57,709 nucleotides of DNA. Origin: Flavobacterium psychrophilum (GTDB lineage: Bacteria > Bacteroidota > Bacteroidia > Flavobacteriales > Flavobacteriaceae). This document shows, one piece after another, positions 8,627 through 18,192 of this stretch. The translations under genes and the position numbers were made by a program. Each line of letters begins with the position of its first letter. The stretch's first letter is position 1. The stretch covers positions 1 to 57,709 of the forward strand of contig CALPPS020000004.1 in the NCBI GenBank assembly GCA_943325515.2, read 5' to 3'. The notes under the pieces are model-generated. The model was not told the DNA's origin and made no database searches. It saw nothing but the letters and a program-made list of their open reading frames with translations.

Positions 8627-10681
8627 CTAATTCTTAAACCATTTTTCGGTCTTCGTTCCGTATTGTGTATAAATTTTCATAAAGTACATTCCCGTAGAAA
8701 AATTGGAAACATCAGTTTGAATTTCATTATCGTTCCCTTGAATAGATTTGACAAATTTCCCAAAAACGTCATAGATATCTATTTTGTCAATGCTAAATTT
8801 GGACCGAACAGTTAGTGAATAATTTGCCGGATTAGGATAGATGTTGATAGCCGATTCCAATTCAAAATTGCTAACAGACAAAGGAGCTGTAACAGCCACC
8901 CAACTCGATCCTAAATTATTATCCAAACTAGTGCTCGTTAACTGTAGGTAACTTCCCCCACCATCTGCTGCAGTTGGCCAAGGTGAAGTATCAAAATATT
9001 CTACTGAATCAATTATGTTTCCAAAAGCATCAGCAATCACTATTTTCTGAGATTTATTCGATAAATTTCTAGTGAATTGCCCAAATGGAGCAAATCCATA
9101 TTTAGACTGAAAAACAGATGCATTGGAAGCCAAATACAAGCTAGAATTTCCAGCAATTGTAGAATTATATGGAAACTGATAGCTCATTCCTAATTCGCTG
9201 AAATAAACTCCGGAGAGCGTAACCAAAGTAGTTCCTGTATTTTGTATTTCAATAAATTCCTGATCATTGCTAACCAGAAAAGATCCCGAAGTTGAAGGAT
9301 TATAATTAATTTTTGTAATAACAAGCGGTGGAACTGCAACGTTAGCACAGCTAGTAAATCCTCCTAGATTGTTCTTCATCCAATTCGTTCTGTCGATGAT
9401 AAAAGTTTTAAGATTAGCAATTTCCAATGGATTATTCGGAATAGTATTCCATTTTTGGTTTTCTCTAACCATAGCTTCATTGATTAGTGTAATCGTATTA
9501 TCTATAAAAGTATTCAAAACAGTAGTATTTAATGGCTGACCAGCTTGTGTCAATTGGTTAAACCGTTTAGACAAATAGCATTTGAATATAGCATTATTGA
9601 ACAAATCTCTCCAGAATTTTGAACCTTCATTATCACCATTTAAAAACTGCCAAGTATAGTATTTGCTCCTGTCTAATCCGTATTGAAACAAATCATTCCC
9701 CCAAGTCAAGTTAAAATCCCAAATTGGACCGGCACGCAATTTCCCTTTTCTGTCTTTGTGAAAATAGGTACTCAATTGATATCCATCTGCATTGGCAGCA
9801 AAATCGTTCGAGATCATAAAATCTACGAAAGACGGAATGTCAATTCTGGTTGGATATCCGTTCAGTAAAGTCAAATTATTACTTGTTAAAGCTGTCTGTA
9901 GATTAGTAAATTGAGTGAAAATATAATTATCCTGTTCTGTTGTAACGTCTTCTGGTTTTGGCAAATCGTGGATATAATTTACATCCTGACCGTTATATGC
10001 TGTTGTCGTCCATGCAACTGGATCGCCACCCGTAGTCTTATCGGCTTTGGTGATATATCCGCCAGTCAGATTATCTCCGCTTATGTCTGTTGTTGTAATT
10101 TTAAGAATATTAACGCGATTAGAATCTGCTTTTATATTTTCTTGAAGTAGATAAAGTCCCTTATACTCTCCGTTTATCAAAACCTCACAATATTGTGTTC
10201 TTGGAGCATAATTCCCCATTTGACGTGAGAGGTTATAAGCCAAATAATCTCTTATTAATGAAGGGTCAAAAGCCAAACCATTCAAAATCCAGTCATTTTC
10301 TGCCGGCATTCCAAGTAGAGCAACATTGTTATTTGTAACATTATCTGCCAACAAAGTAGTTACCTTATATCCTTTTTTAGGAAGATCTTGAGAAGAAGAA
10401 CCTCTAATTTGTATAGATAGACGTCCATTATAATTTAATAATGAAGCTGTATTTTGATCTGTAAGATAATTTCTAGAACCATTAGGACGTTTAATGATTT
10501 TCATGGTGCCAAATACATCAGGGTCATCTACTATTTCATAAGGAAGACTTGTTCCCGGATTAATATCTGTGGTGATGATGACAATTGGCAAATTACTATC
10601 TGTAAAGGTTTGAGAATTTAAATTAATAAAAACCAGTAAAAAAGCAAGTAAAATATAATTAGTAAAACGGTTGTTTATCAT
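8627..10681 (-). CDS. CotH kinase-like secreted protein with lamin-tail domain and T9SS type A sorting domain
   Basis: 684 residues from the chosen start. The signal peptide MINNRFTNYILLAFLLVFIN ends near NSQ. A CotH-like kinase domain follows (IQIRGSSSQDLPKKGYKV, LLQENIK, later GPIWDFNLTWGN with the catalytic-type D), then a lamin-tail domain (~450-590, ITKINYNPS to WVAVTAP). The C-terminal type A sorting domain (INIYPNPANYSLTVRS ... GMYFMKIYT) shows export through the type IX system. An in-frame TTG at 10726 would add 15 residues, but that TTG is the -33 box of a perfect promoter (10697-10726), so ATG 10681 is preferred. The CotH domain may phosphorylate exported proteins. Confidence 0.85.
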   Translation of the reverse strand: MINNRFTNYILLAFLLVFINLNSQTFTDSNLPIVIITTDINPGTSLPYEIVDDPDVFGTMKIIKRPNGSRNYLTDQNTASLLNYNGRLSIQIRGSSSQDLPKKGYKVTTLLADNVTNNNVALLGMPAENDWILNGLAFDPSLIRDYLAYNLSRQMGNYAPRTQYCEVLINGEYKGLYLLQENIKADSNRVNILKITTTDISGDNLTGGYITKADKTTGGDPVAWTTTAYNGQDVNYIHDLPKPEDVTTEQDNYIFTQFTNLQTALTSNNLTLLNGYPTRIDIPSFVDFMISNDFAANADGYQLSTYFHKDRKGKLRAGPIWDFNLTWGNDLFQYGLDRSKYYTWQFLNGDNEGSKFWRDLFNNAIFKCYLSKRFNQLTQAGQPLNTTVLNTFIDNTITLINEAMVRENQKWNTIPNNPLEIANLKTFIIDRTNWMKNNLGGFTSCANVAVPPLVITKINYNPSTSGSFLVSNDQEFIEIQNTGTTLVTLSGVYFSELGMSYQFPYNSTIAGNSSLYLASNASVFQSKYGFAPFGQFTRNLSNKSQKIVIADAFGNIIDSVEYFDTSPWPTAADGGGSYLQLTSTSLDNNLGSSWVAVTAPLSVSNFELESAINIYPNPANYSLTVRSKFSIDKIDIYDVFGKFVKSIQGNDNEIQTDVSNFSTGMYFMKIYTQYGTKTEKWFKN

Positions 10682-10696
10682 CTCATAAAATTTTCT

Positions 10697-10726
10697 CAAA
10701 TGTACAAAAAAACTAACCTTAATCAA
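10697..10726 (-). promoter_or_regulatory. Promoter of the CotH-like gene
   Basis: Bacteroidota-type promoter on the minus strand: TTG at 10724-10726, a 19-bp spacer, and TACATTTG at 10697-10704. Transcription would begin just before the ATG at 10681, which fixes the gene start. Confidence 0.75.
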
Positions 10727-10791
10727 TTGATTTACAAATCATCAAATTGGTGAACGGTTTAAAAATAAATCATAAATAAAACCACTATGTA

Positions 10792-10825
10792 TGAACTGAG
10801 TCAAAAAGTTAGACACTATTTGTGG
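10792..10825. repeat. Copy A of a short dispersed sequence (IS-end-like)
   Basis: CAAAAAGTTAGACACTATTTG at 10802-10822 recurs in inverted orientation, with one change, in the hairpin at 14734-14766. With the preceding TGAACTGAG it resembles an IS3-type terminal repeat, but no transposase is nearby. It lies 32 bp past the carB stop. Confidence 0.35.
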
Positions 10826-10856
10826 CCAGTCTATTGTCAAGACAATTATCTTAATA

Positions 10857-13709
10857 CTATTTACTCAAATACATTTTACGTCTAGAATACAACTCATAAA
10901 ATGCGTCATCCTTCAAATCATCAATAAACAAAATACTTTCGCCTGTTGACTTCATTTCAGGTCCCAATGCTTTATTCACATTTTGGAATTTACTGAAAGA
11001 GAAAACGGGTTGCTTAATTGCGTACCCCTTCAATTGTGGGTTGAATATAAAATCGGTTACTTTATTCTCACCAAGCATTACTTTAGTGGCATAATTTACA
11101 TACGGTTCACCATACGCTTTGGCAATAAAAGGAACTGTTCTCGAAGCTCTAGGATTGGCTTCAATAATATAAACGACATCATCTTTAATGGCAAATTGAA
11201 TGTTGATTAAACCAACCGTTCTCAATGCTAGGGCAATTTTCTTAGTGTGATCTTTGATTTGTTGCATTACAAACTCACCTAAATTAAATGGTGGTAACGT
11301 AGCATTAGAATCGCCTGAGTGAATACCGCAAGGTTCAATATGTTCCATTATCCCAATGATATAGACGTTTTCACCATCACAAATAGCATCAGCCTCTGCT
11401 TCTATGGCTCCATCCAAATAATGATCCAACAATAATTTATTTCCTGGTATTGATTTTAGCAAATCAATTACATGTTCTTCTAATTCCTGTTTGTTAATGA
11501 CAATTTTCATTCCTTGTCCCCCCAAAACATAAGAAGGACGAACTAACAACGGAAAGTCTAAAGTATCTGCTAATTTAGAAGCTTCATCAGCACTTTCTGC
11601 TATCCCGAATTGTGGAAAAGGAATTTTAAGTTCCGATAACAATTCAGAAAAACGACCCCTATCTTCTGCTAAATCCAAAGCATCAAATGAAGTTCCAAGA
11701 ATTTTAATTCCGTATTTAGATAACTTTTCTGCTAATTTCAATGCCGTTTGTCCACCAAGTTGAACAATTACACCTTCTGGTTTTTCGTAACGAATGATGT
11801 CGTAAATGTGTTCCCAAAAAACAGGTTCAAAATACAATTTATCAGCGGTATCAAAATCAGTCGAAACGGTTTCAGGATTACAGTTAATCATGATGGTTTC
11901 ATAACCACATTCCTTGGCAGCTAAAACACCGTGAACGCAAGAATAATCAAATTCTATTCCTTGTCCAATTCTATTGGGTCCAGAACCTAAAACCACTACT
12001 TTTTTCTTATCTGTAACAATACTCTCATTGTGCACGTATTGCTCACCCGTTGCTGTTTGAATTTCGGCTTCAAAAGTGGAATAATAATAGGGTGTTAAGG
12101 CTTTAAACTCAGCAGCACAAGTATCCACCAATTTATAAACACGCTTGATATTCATTTCATCACGCAATTTATAAACTTGACTTTCTAAACAACCCAACAT
12201 GTGTGCTATTTGACGGTCGCCATATCCTTTTTGTTTCGCTTCTAGTACCAATTCTTTTGGTAATGTATCTATTTTATAATTTGAAATCTCTCTTTCTAAT
12301 ACATGTAATTCCTCATATTGCTTCAAAAACCACATGTCAATTTTTGTAATCTCGTGAATTCTACTTAACGGAATTCCCATGGCAATGGCATCATAAATTA
12401 CAAAAACTCTGTCCCAACTTGCATAGGTTAGTTTTTCAATTATTTGTTCGTAGTTTTTATATCCTTTTCCGTCAGCACCAAGTCCGTTACGTTTTATTTC
12501 TAATGATTGTGTGGCTTTGTGAAGCGCTTCTTGAAACGAACGACCAATTCCCATCACTTCACCTACAGATTTCATTTGCAATCCTAAAGTTCTGTCTGCT
12601 CCTTCAAATTTATCAAAGTTCCAACGTGGAATTTTCACAATAACGTAATCTAAAGTGGGTTCGAATAAGGCAGAAGTCGATTTGGTAATTTGATTTGGCA
12701 ATTCATCAAGATGGTATCCTAAAGCTAATTTTGACGCTACTTTTGCAATAGGATAACCTGTTGCTTTTGATGCTAAAGCTGAGGAACGAGAAACCCGTGG
12801 ATTGATTTCAATGGCAACAATATCTTCTTTTTCGTCTGGGGAAACGGCAAATTGAACGTTACAACCTCCAGCAAAATTCCCGATGGAACGCATCATCAGG
12901 ATAGCATAATCGCGCATTTTTTGAAAAGTAGTATCCGATAAAGTCATGGCTGGCGCAACGGTAATTGAATCTCCTGTATGAATTCCCATTGGGTCCATAT
13001 TTTCGATGGAACAAATAATGACTACGTTGTCGTTTTTATCGCGTAATAATTCTAATTCGTATTCTTTCCAACCCATTAATGCTTTATCAATCAACACTTC
13101 ATGAATAGGAGACATTTCTAAACCGTAAGTTAGTTTCTCTGCAAAATCTTCTTTGTGGTATACTATTGCTGCTCCGGTGCCACCAAGTGTAAACGAAGGT
13201 CGAATCACCAGCGGAAAACCAAATTCTTGAGCAATTTCTTTGCCACGAAGGAACGAAGTGCAAATTTCTGCTGGTGCTGATGGTACGTTTATTTTCTTTA
13301 AAAGTTGTTTGAACTGTTCTCTGTCTTCAGTAATGTTGATGGCATTTACATCTACACCAATAAGCTTTACGCCAAAATCTTTCCAAATTCCTTTTTCATC
13401 AGCTTCCAAACAAAGGTTTAAAGCTGTTTGTCCACCCATTGTTGGTAAAACCGAGTCGATTTGTGGATGATCTTTTAAAATTTGGATAATGGATTTGGTA
13501 GTCAATGGCAACAAATAAATATGATCTGCCATGGATGGGTCAGTCATGATGGTTGCCGGATTAGAATTAATCAAAATTACTTCGATTCCTTCTTCTCTAA
13601 TGGAACGAGCAGATTGTGAACCTGCATAATCAAATTCGCAGGCTTGTCCGATGACAATTGGCCCAGAACCAATAATTAAAACTGATTTAATAGAATTATC
13701 TTTTGGCAT
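10857..13709 (-). CDS. carB: Carbamoyl-phosphate synthase large subunit (short form without allosteric domain)
   Basis: 950 residues. Together with the glutaminase subunit CarA, not in this window, it makes carbamoyl phosphate for pyrimidine and arginine synthesis. The two homologous ATP-grasp halves are clear: SVLIIGSGPIVIGQACEFDY at the start, and VVVLGSGPNRIGQGIEFDYS opening the second half (~555). Each carries its NPR motif (EINPRVSRSSALASK and EANPRASRTVPFIAK). The protein stops about 35 residues after GPEMKSTGESI. In E. coli the methylglyoxal-synthase-like domain that binds UMP, IMP and ornithine follows there; it is absent here. This short form seems usual in the group, but it implies no such feedback on the subunit. 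Confidence 0.95.
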   Translation of the reverse strand: MPKDNSIKSVLIIGSGPIVIGQACEFDYAGSQSARSIREEGIEVILINSNPATIMTDPSMADHIYLLPLTTKSIIQILKDHPQIDSVLPTMGGQTALNLCLEADEKGIWKDFGVKLIGVDVNAINITEDREQFKQLLKKINVPSAPAEICTSFLRGKEIAQEFGFPLVIRPSFTLGGTGAAIVYHKEDFAEKLTYGLEMSPIHEVLIDKALMGWKEYELELLRDKNDNVVIICSIENMDPMGIHTGDSITVAPAMTLSDTTFQKMRDYAILMMRSIGNFAGGCNVQFAVSPDEKEDIVAIEINPRVSRSSALASKATGYPIAKVASKLALGYHLDELPNQITKSTSALFEPTLDYVIVKIPRWNFDKFEGADRTLGLQMKSVGEVMGIGRSFQEALHKATQSLEIKRNGLGADGKGYKNYEQIIEKLTYASWDRVFVIYDAIAMGIPLSRIHEITKIDMWFLKQYEELHVLEREISNYKIDTLPKELVLEAKQKGYGDRQIAHMLGCLESQVYKLRDEMNIKRVYKLVDTCAAEFKALTPYYYSTFEAEIQTATGEQYVHNESIVTDKKKVVVLGSGPNRIGQGIEFDYSCVHGVLAAKECGYETIMINCNPETVSTDFDTADKLYFEPVFWEHIYDIIRYEKPEGVIVQLGGQTALKLAEKLSKYGIKILGTSFDALDLAEDRGRFSELLSELKIPFPQFGIAESADEASKLADTLDFPLLVRPSYVLGGQGMKIVINKQELEEHVIDLLKSIPGNKLLLDHYLDGAIEAEADAICDGENVYIIGIMEHIEPCGIHSGDSNATLPPFNLGEFVMQQIKDHTKKIALALRTVGLINIQFAIKDDVVYIIEANPRASRTVPFIAKAYGEPYVNYATKVMLGENKVTDFIFNPQLKGYAIKQPVFSFSKFQNVNKALGPEMKSTGESILFIDDLKDDAFYELYSRRKMYLSK

Positions 13710-13820
13710 GTTGTTGTGTTGTTTTTTTTGTAGTTTATGTTGTTTGTCAAAAATAATGTGTTTGATATGAAATAGAAAAAATGAACTTTAAAACTTATTA
13801 ATATTTATAAACAAGCTATA

Positions 13821-13852
13821 AAAAAAGCCGTTACTAATAAAAGTAACGGCTT
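13821..13852 (-). terminator. Rho-independent terminator of rpmH
   Basis: An 11-bp perfect stem (AAGCCGTTACT at 13825-13835 with 13842-13852), a 6-nt loop, then six U on the minus strand. It lies 23 bp past the rpmH stop. Confidence 0.9.
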
Positions 13853-13874
13853 AATATTGATTATTTGATAATCA

Positions 13875-14036
13875 TTATTTTTTATGTCTTGGTTCAGAAG
13901 ATACTGTTAATTTGTGTCTTCCTTTTGCTCTACGACGGGCAAGGACTTTTCTTCCATTTGCAGAAGCCATTCTGTCCATAAATCCGTGCTTATTTCTTCT
14001 TTTTCTTTTTGATGGTTGAAACGTTCTTTTGCTCAT
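13875..14036 (-). CDS. rpmH: 50S ribosomal protein L34
   Basis: 53 residues encoded on the minus strand. It begins [20 protein letters not shown] and continues with the family motif [20 protein letters not shown]. This is the highly basic L34 protein of the large ribosomal subunit, here with a short C-terminal tail ([10 protein letters not shown]) seen in Bacteroidota. A perfect promoter lies at 14101-14130 and a strong terminator at 13821-13852, so it is a single-gene unit. It is not next to rnpA or dnaA, the neighbours found in many other bacteria. Confidence 0.96.
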
Positions 14037-14100
14037 TGCTTTATATCTTTAAAATCGTGTATTAATTTCTTTGGTAATACGGCTCTTTTTAAACCGAGTG

Positions 14101-14130
14101 CAAATATACAAACCTTTTTTTTTCTAGCAA
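14101..14130 (-). promoter_or_regulatory. Promoter of rpmH
   Basis: Minus strand TTG (14128-14130), 19-bp spacer, TATATTTG (14101-14108): an exact Bacteroidota consensus about 65 bp before the rpmH start. Confidence 0.8.
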
Positions 14131-14194
14131 GTAGTTTTATAAAAATATTTTCAAATCCTTTTATTACCTTTGCCATCATAAAAAAATAATAATT

Positions 14195-14710
14195 ATGTTT
14201 CATAGATTTATAAAATTAATATTGGCTGTACTTATTGTTGCCACTAGTGTTTGGCAATTTGCCGAAGGAAATATTGGCAATGGTATTTTTTTACTGCTAT
14301 TGACAGCAATTCCGATTTTTCTTTACTACAAAAACGAATACATCCTTTTGGCATTCTTAAAACTTAGAAAACAAGATTTTGCTGGTGCAAAAGTATGGTT
14401 GGATAAAATTAAAAATCCCGAAACGGCATTGGTAAGAAAACAACAGGGGTATTACAATTACCTTCATGGGTTAATGCTTTCGCAAACCAATTTAACACAG
14501 TCTGAAAAATATTTCAAAAAAGCGATTGAATTGGGATTAAATATGGATATGGATTTGGCCGTTGCCAAATTAAATTTGGCCGGAGTTGCTATGTCAAGAC
14601 GAAGAAAGTTAGAAGCTACAAATTTGTTAAACGAAGCAAAAAAATTGGACAAACAAGGCATGCTAAAAGATCAAATCAAGATGATGAAAGATCAAATGAA
14701 GAAAATATAA
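14195..14710 (+). CDS. Small membrane protein with TPR-like repeats
   Basis: 171 residues. Two membrane segments near the N-terminus (about 5-22 and 28-45, ILAVLIVATSVWQF and GIFLLLLTAIPIFLYY) precede a soluble helical part. The latter has TPR character: DFAGAKVWLDKIKNPE, YYNYLHGLMLSQTNLTQSEKYFKKAIELGL, KLNLAGVAMSRRRKLEATNLLNEAKKL. It probably faces the cytoplasm as a scaffold. Function unknown. It is divergent from rpmH and convergent with the ilv operon, with a hairpin between. Confidence 0.72.
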   Translation: MFHRFIKLILAVLIVATSVWQFAEGNIGNGIFLLLLTAIPIFLYYKNEYILLAFLKLRKQDFAGAKVWLDKIKNPETALVRKQQGYYNYLHGLMLSQTNLTQSEKYFKKAIELGLNMDMDLAVAKLNLAGVAMSRRRKLEATNLLNEAKKLDKQGMLKDQIKMMKDQMKKI

Positions 14711-14733
14711 TTGCAATTTTAAATTAATAAAAA

Positions 14734-14766
14734 ATGCCCCAAATAGTGTCTGACTTTTTGGGGCAT
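14734..14766. terminator. Hairpin ending the ilv operon; copy B of a dispersed sequence
   Basis: ATGCCCCAAA (14734-14743) pairs perfectly with TTTGGGGCAT (14757-14766) around a 13-nt loop. A T-rich tract follows on the minus strand and a weaker one on the plus strand, so it can end both ilvA and the TPR gene. The loop and inner stem match the element at 10802-10825 in inverted orientation. Confidence 0.78.
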
Positions 14767-14790
14767 ATTCATTTTAAGAGGCTTTTTTAT

Positions 14791-16035
14791 TTACCCAATT
14801 ATCTGAGCAAACAAATCTTCTTTTTCATTAAGATATTGAAATTGAAACCCATTTCTATTCATTTTTTCTTTTATTGCAATAATATCATTTTTATTTTTTA
14901 GTTCTAAACCAACTACAACTGAACCCACTTCTCTACTATTTTTCTTGGCAAATTGAAAATAGGTTATATCGTCATCTACACCTAAAATATTATTTACAAA
15001 TTCTTTAAGTGCTCCTGGACGCTGAGGAAATTGTATCATAAAATAGTGCATTAATCCTTCGTATAGAAGTGAACGTTCTTTAATTTCGGCAGTTCTTTCT
15101 ATGTCATTATTACTTCCGCTTACAATGCAAACTACATTTTTTCCTTTGATTTTATCTCTATAAAAATCTAACGCAGCAATAGCTAATGCTCCAGCTGGCT
15201 CAACAACCATAGCTTCTTCGTTGTACAATCTCAAAATAGTAGTACACACTTTTCCTTCGGGAACAAGTATAATATCATCAAGAGTATCTTTACAAATTTT
15301 AAAAGTTAAATCCCCAACTTGTTTCACAGCTGCACCATCAACAAATTTATCAATGGTTTCTAAAGGACTATTTTCTCCATTTTCTATAGCTGTTTTCATT
15401 GCTGGTGCACCTTCAGGCTCAATGCCAATGATTTTTGTTTTTGGACTTAATTCTCTAAAAACAGTTGACAGTCCTGCTGCTAATCCGCCACCACCAACAG
15501 GAACAAAAACATAATCTATGGGTATATGACTTTTACTTAAAATCTCTAAACCAACTGTTCCTTGACCAGCAATAACCTTGTAATCGTCAAAAGGATGGAT
15601 AAATTGCTTAAAATTTTCAGCTGCATTTTCTATTGCAAAAGCATAAGCATCATCAAAAGTATCACCAATTAAGACAATTTCTACAAAGGATTTTCCAAAC
15701 AATTGTACTTGCTTGATTTTTTGTTTTGGTGTTGTTTTTGGCATGTAAATCACACCATGAATTTGGAGTATATTACAAGAATAGGCAACACCTTGAGCAT
15801 GATTTCCTGCACTTGCACATACAATTCCCTGCTTTTTTTCGGCATCCGAAAGCGAACTTATTTTGTTGTAAGCACCCCTTATTTTATAGGACCTGACCAC
15901 TTGCAAGTCTTCACGTTTAAGTAAAATTGACGCATTAAATTCATCAGATAAATTCATGCTTTCAGCTAATGGGGTTGTTTGAACAATTCCATCTAACAGA
16001 GTTTTTGCTTTTACTATTTCATCAAATAAATTCAT
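14791..16035 (-). CDS. ilvA: Threonine ammonia-lyase (biosynthetic threonine dehydratase)
   Basis: 414 residues. It converts threonine to 2-oxobutanoate, the entry to isoleucine synthesis. The PLP lysine is Lys51 in RSYKIRGAYNK; the phosphate-binding loop VPVGGGGLAAGL is at about 181-192. A single ACT-like domain follows (~335-410, MIQFPQRPGALKEF), as in the short IlvA form, rather than the two of E. coli IlvA. Isoleucine probably inhibits through this domain. It is the last gene of ilvEDBNCA, 30 bp after ilvC, which places isoleucine-specific entry under the same attenuators as the shared steps. Confidence 0.94.
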   Translation of the reverse strand: MNLFDEIVKAKTLLDGIVQTTPLAESMNLSDEFNASILLKREDLQVVRSYKIRGAYNKISSLSDAEKKQGIVCASAGNHAQGVAYSCNILQIHGVIYMPKTTPKQKIKQVQLFGKSFVEIVLIGDTFDDAYAFAIENAAENFKQFIHPFDDYKVIAGQGTVGLEILSKSHIPIDYVFVPVGGGGLAAGLSTVFRELSPKTKIIGIEPEGAPAMKTAIENGENSPLETIDKFVDGAAVKQVGDLTFKICKDTLDDIILVPEGKVCTTILRLYNEEAMVVEPAGALAIAALDFYRDKIKGKNVVCIVSGSNNDIERTAEIKERSLLYEGLMHYFMIQFPQRPGALKEFVNNILGVDDDITYFQFAKKNSREVGSVVVGLELKNKNDIIAIKEKMNRNGFQFQYLNEKEDLFAQIIG

Positions 16036-16065
16036 TTTAATACTTGCTAGGATTGGAGATACTTT

Positions 16066-17544
16066 TTATTCAACGACTTTTTTCATTGCGGTCATGGCTT
16101 CACGTAACTCTGCTCCACATTTTTCTATGGAATGATTTCGAATAGCGGCATTAACGTGCACCAATTCAAAATTATCTACATTGGTATTTACTGTCAAATT
16201 AAAGTTTTTACCTATCAAATTAGTATCAATTTTTTTCATGAAATCAGACAATAGAGGCTTACAGGCATGATCAAACAAATAACAACCATATTCTGCTGTA
16301 TCTGAAATAACACGATTCATTTCAAACAATTTTTTTCGAGCAATGGTATTTGCAATTAATGGTGTTTCATGTAACGATTCGTAGTATGCTGACTCGTTTT
16401 TAATTCCTGCAGAAGTCATCGTTTCATAAGCCAATTCTACACCCGATTTTACAAATGCCACCATTAAAGTTGCATTGTCAAAATATTCCTGCTCAGTTAT
16501 TTCAATATTTCCAGCAGCTGTTTTTTCAAAATTTGTTTCACCTGTAGCTTCTCGCCAAGTGAATAGATTTTTATCTCCATTTGCCCAATCTTCCATCATG
16601 GTTTTTGAAAAATAACCAGATAAAATATCGTCCATATGCTTGTTAAATAATGGAGTCATAATAATTTTTAGTTCATCCGCCAATTTGAATGCTTCGATTT
16701 TTGCAGGGTTTGAAAGTCGATCCATCATATTGGTAATACCACCAATTTTTAGCGCTTCGGTAATCACTTCCCAGCCATATTGCACTAGTTTTGAAGCATA
16801 ACCAGCATCGATACCTTTTTCAATCATTTTGTTAAAACTCAAAATCGAACCTGTTTGTAACAAGCCACAAAGAATGGTTTGTTCACCCATCAAATCCGAT
16901 TTCACTTCGGCAACAAACGATGACAGCAAAACACCTGCTTTATGTCCACCAGTTCCTACGCAATAGGCTTTGGCAATTTCTAAACCATCGCCATTTGGAT
17001 CATTGTCAGAGTGAACTGCGATTAGTGTTGGCACACCAAAACCTCTCAAATATTCGGCTCGAACTTCGGATGCAGGTGATTTGGGCGCAATCATAACCAC
17101 GGTGATATCTTCCCTAATTTGCATTCCTTCTTCCACTATATTAAATCCATGTGAATAAGACAAACACGCCCCTTTTTTCATCAAAGGGACAATTTTTTTT
17201 ATAACCGGTGTGTGCTGCTTATCGGGTGCTAAATTGGATACTAAATCGGCTGTTGGAATTATTTCTTCAAAAGTTCCCACTTCAAAACCATTTTCGGTTG
17301 CGTTTACAAAGGATACTCTTTTATTATCAATAGCTTCTTTACGCAATGCGTAAGCAACATGTAATCCACTATCGCGAAGGTTTTGTCCTTGTGCTAAACC
17401 TTGTGCGCCGCATCCAATGATTACTATTTTCTTTCCTTTAAGTTGTGTAACACCGTTTGCAAATTCAGAGCTTTGCATAAAATCACATTTTCCTAATTCT
17501 TGAACTTTTAGTCGATGAGGAAGTGAATTGAAATAATTTGACAT
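16066..17544 (-). CDS. ilvC: Ketol-acid reductoisomerase, class II (long form)
   Basis: 492 residues, the length of the class II enzyme rather than the ~330-residue class I. It isomerises and reduces acetolactate or acetohydroxybutyrate with NADPH and Mg. The Rossmann motif [17 protein letters not shown] begins at Gly44, with the basic residues [11 protein letters not shown] following the second strand, consistent with NADPH preference. The duplicated C-terminal helical domain has metal ligands in MGEQTILCG and the later acidic helices. It lies 48 bp after ilvN in the operon. Confidence 0.95.
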   Translation of the reverse strand: MSNYFNSLPHRLKVQELGKCDFMQSSEFANGVTQLKGKKIVIIGCGAQGLAQGQNLRDSGLHVAYALRKEAIDNKRVSFVNATENGFEVGTFEEIIPTADLVSNLAPDKQHTPVIKKIVPLMKKGACLSYSHGFNIVEEGMQIREDITVVMIAPKSPASEVRAEYLRGFGVPTLIAVHSDNDPNGDGLEIAKAYCVGTGGHKAGVLLSSFVAEVKSDLMGEQTILCGLLQTGSILSFNKMIEKGIDAGYASKLVQYGWEVITEALKIGGITNMMDRLSNPAKIEAFKLADELKIIMTPLFNKHMDDILSGYFSKTMMEDWANGDKNLFTWREATGETNFEKTAAGNIEITEQEYFDNATLMVAFVKSGVELAYETMTSAGIKNESAYYESLHETPLIANTIARKKLFEMNRVISDTAEYGCYLFDHACKPLLSDFMKKIDTNLIGKNFNLTVNTNVDNFELVHVNAAIRNHSIEKCGAELREAMTAMKKVVE

Positions 17545-17592
17545 TGTTTATTTTTTTTATTTTTAGTATTAATTTTTATTTAAATTGAAAAT

Positions 17593-18180
17593 TTACATTT
17601 CGAAAATCATGCTTTTATGATTTAGGAATTCGTTGTTTATAGGTTTTTTAGTTGGATCATTTTTTTCCATATCTAGTACTTTCTTGTGAACTCCTTCACT
17701 CGATTTGATAATCGCAATCCTTGAACTTCGAACAAATTCAATTAATCCATATTTGCCTAATTCTTTTAGCAAATTATCTATTTCTTCATACTGACCTGTA
17801 GTTTCAAAAACAGTATAATCTTCTCGAATTACTACAGCATTTGCACCAAATTCTCTAAGCAATCTTTCTACTTTTACATCTTTTATAATTACAGAAGTAG
17901 GCACTTTATATAAGGCCATTTGTTGCCAAATGATTTCGTCATTAGTATTGTAAAACACTTTGAAAACATCAACCATTTTTTCTAGTTGACGCACTATGTT
18001 TTTAACAACAGTTTCTGTTTCAATTACTACAATGGTAAATCGATAAATTCCTTCTATTTCACTAGGAGAAGTATTTAAGCTTTCTAGGTTTATCTTTCTT
18101 CTAGAAAATATAATTGCAATTTTATTGAGTAATCCAACTTGATTTTCAGTATAAATTGTCAGTGTAAATTCTTTTTTCAT
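17593..18180 (-). CDS. ilvN: Acetolactate synthase small (regulatory) subunit
   Basis: 195 residues, starting with an ACT domain (KEFTLTIYTENQVGLLNKIAII to about 75) that binds valine in this family, followed by the second regulatory fold (~85-165). It activates the IlvB catalytic subunit and gives feedback inhibition. Compared with the ~160-residue E. coli IlvH there is a C-terminal extension of about 30 residues (DMEKNDPTKKPINNEFLNHK). It sits between ilvB (12-bp gap) and ilvC. Confidence 0.92.
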   Translation of the reverse strand: MKKEFTLTIYTENQVGLLNKIAIIFSRRKINLESLNTSPSEIEGIYRFTIVVIETETVVKNIVRQLEKMVDVFKVFYNTNDEIIWQQMALYKVPTSVIIKDVKVERLLREFGANAVVIREDYTVFETTGQYEEIDNLLKELGKYGLIEFVRSSRIAIIKSSEGVHKKVLDMEKNDPTKKPINNEFLNHKSMIFEM

Positions 18181-18192
18181 AATGAGTATCTT

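Noticed and set aside
10682..10726. Longer N-terminus of the CotH-like protein from TTG 10726
   Set aside because: The extension covers a perfect promoter (TTG-N19-TACATTTG) and would bury the signal peptide.
10792..10825. Insertion sequence
   Set aside because: Only one end-like sequence is visible and no transposase fragment was found between it and its inverted partner; carB, rpmH and the TPR gene between are intact.
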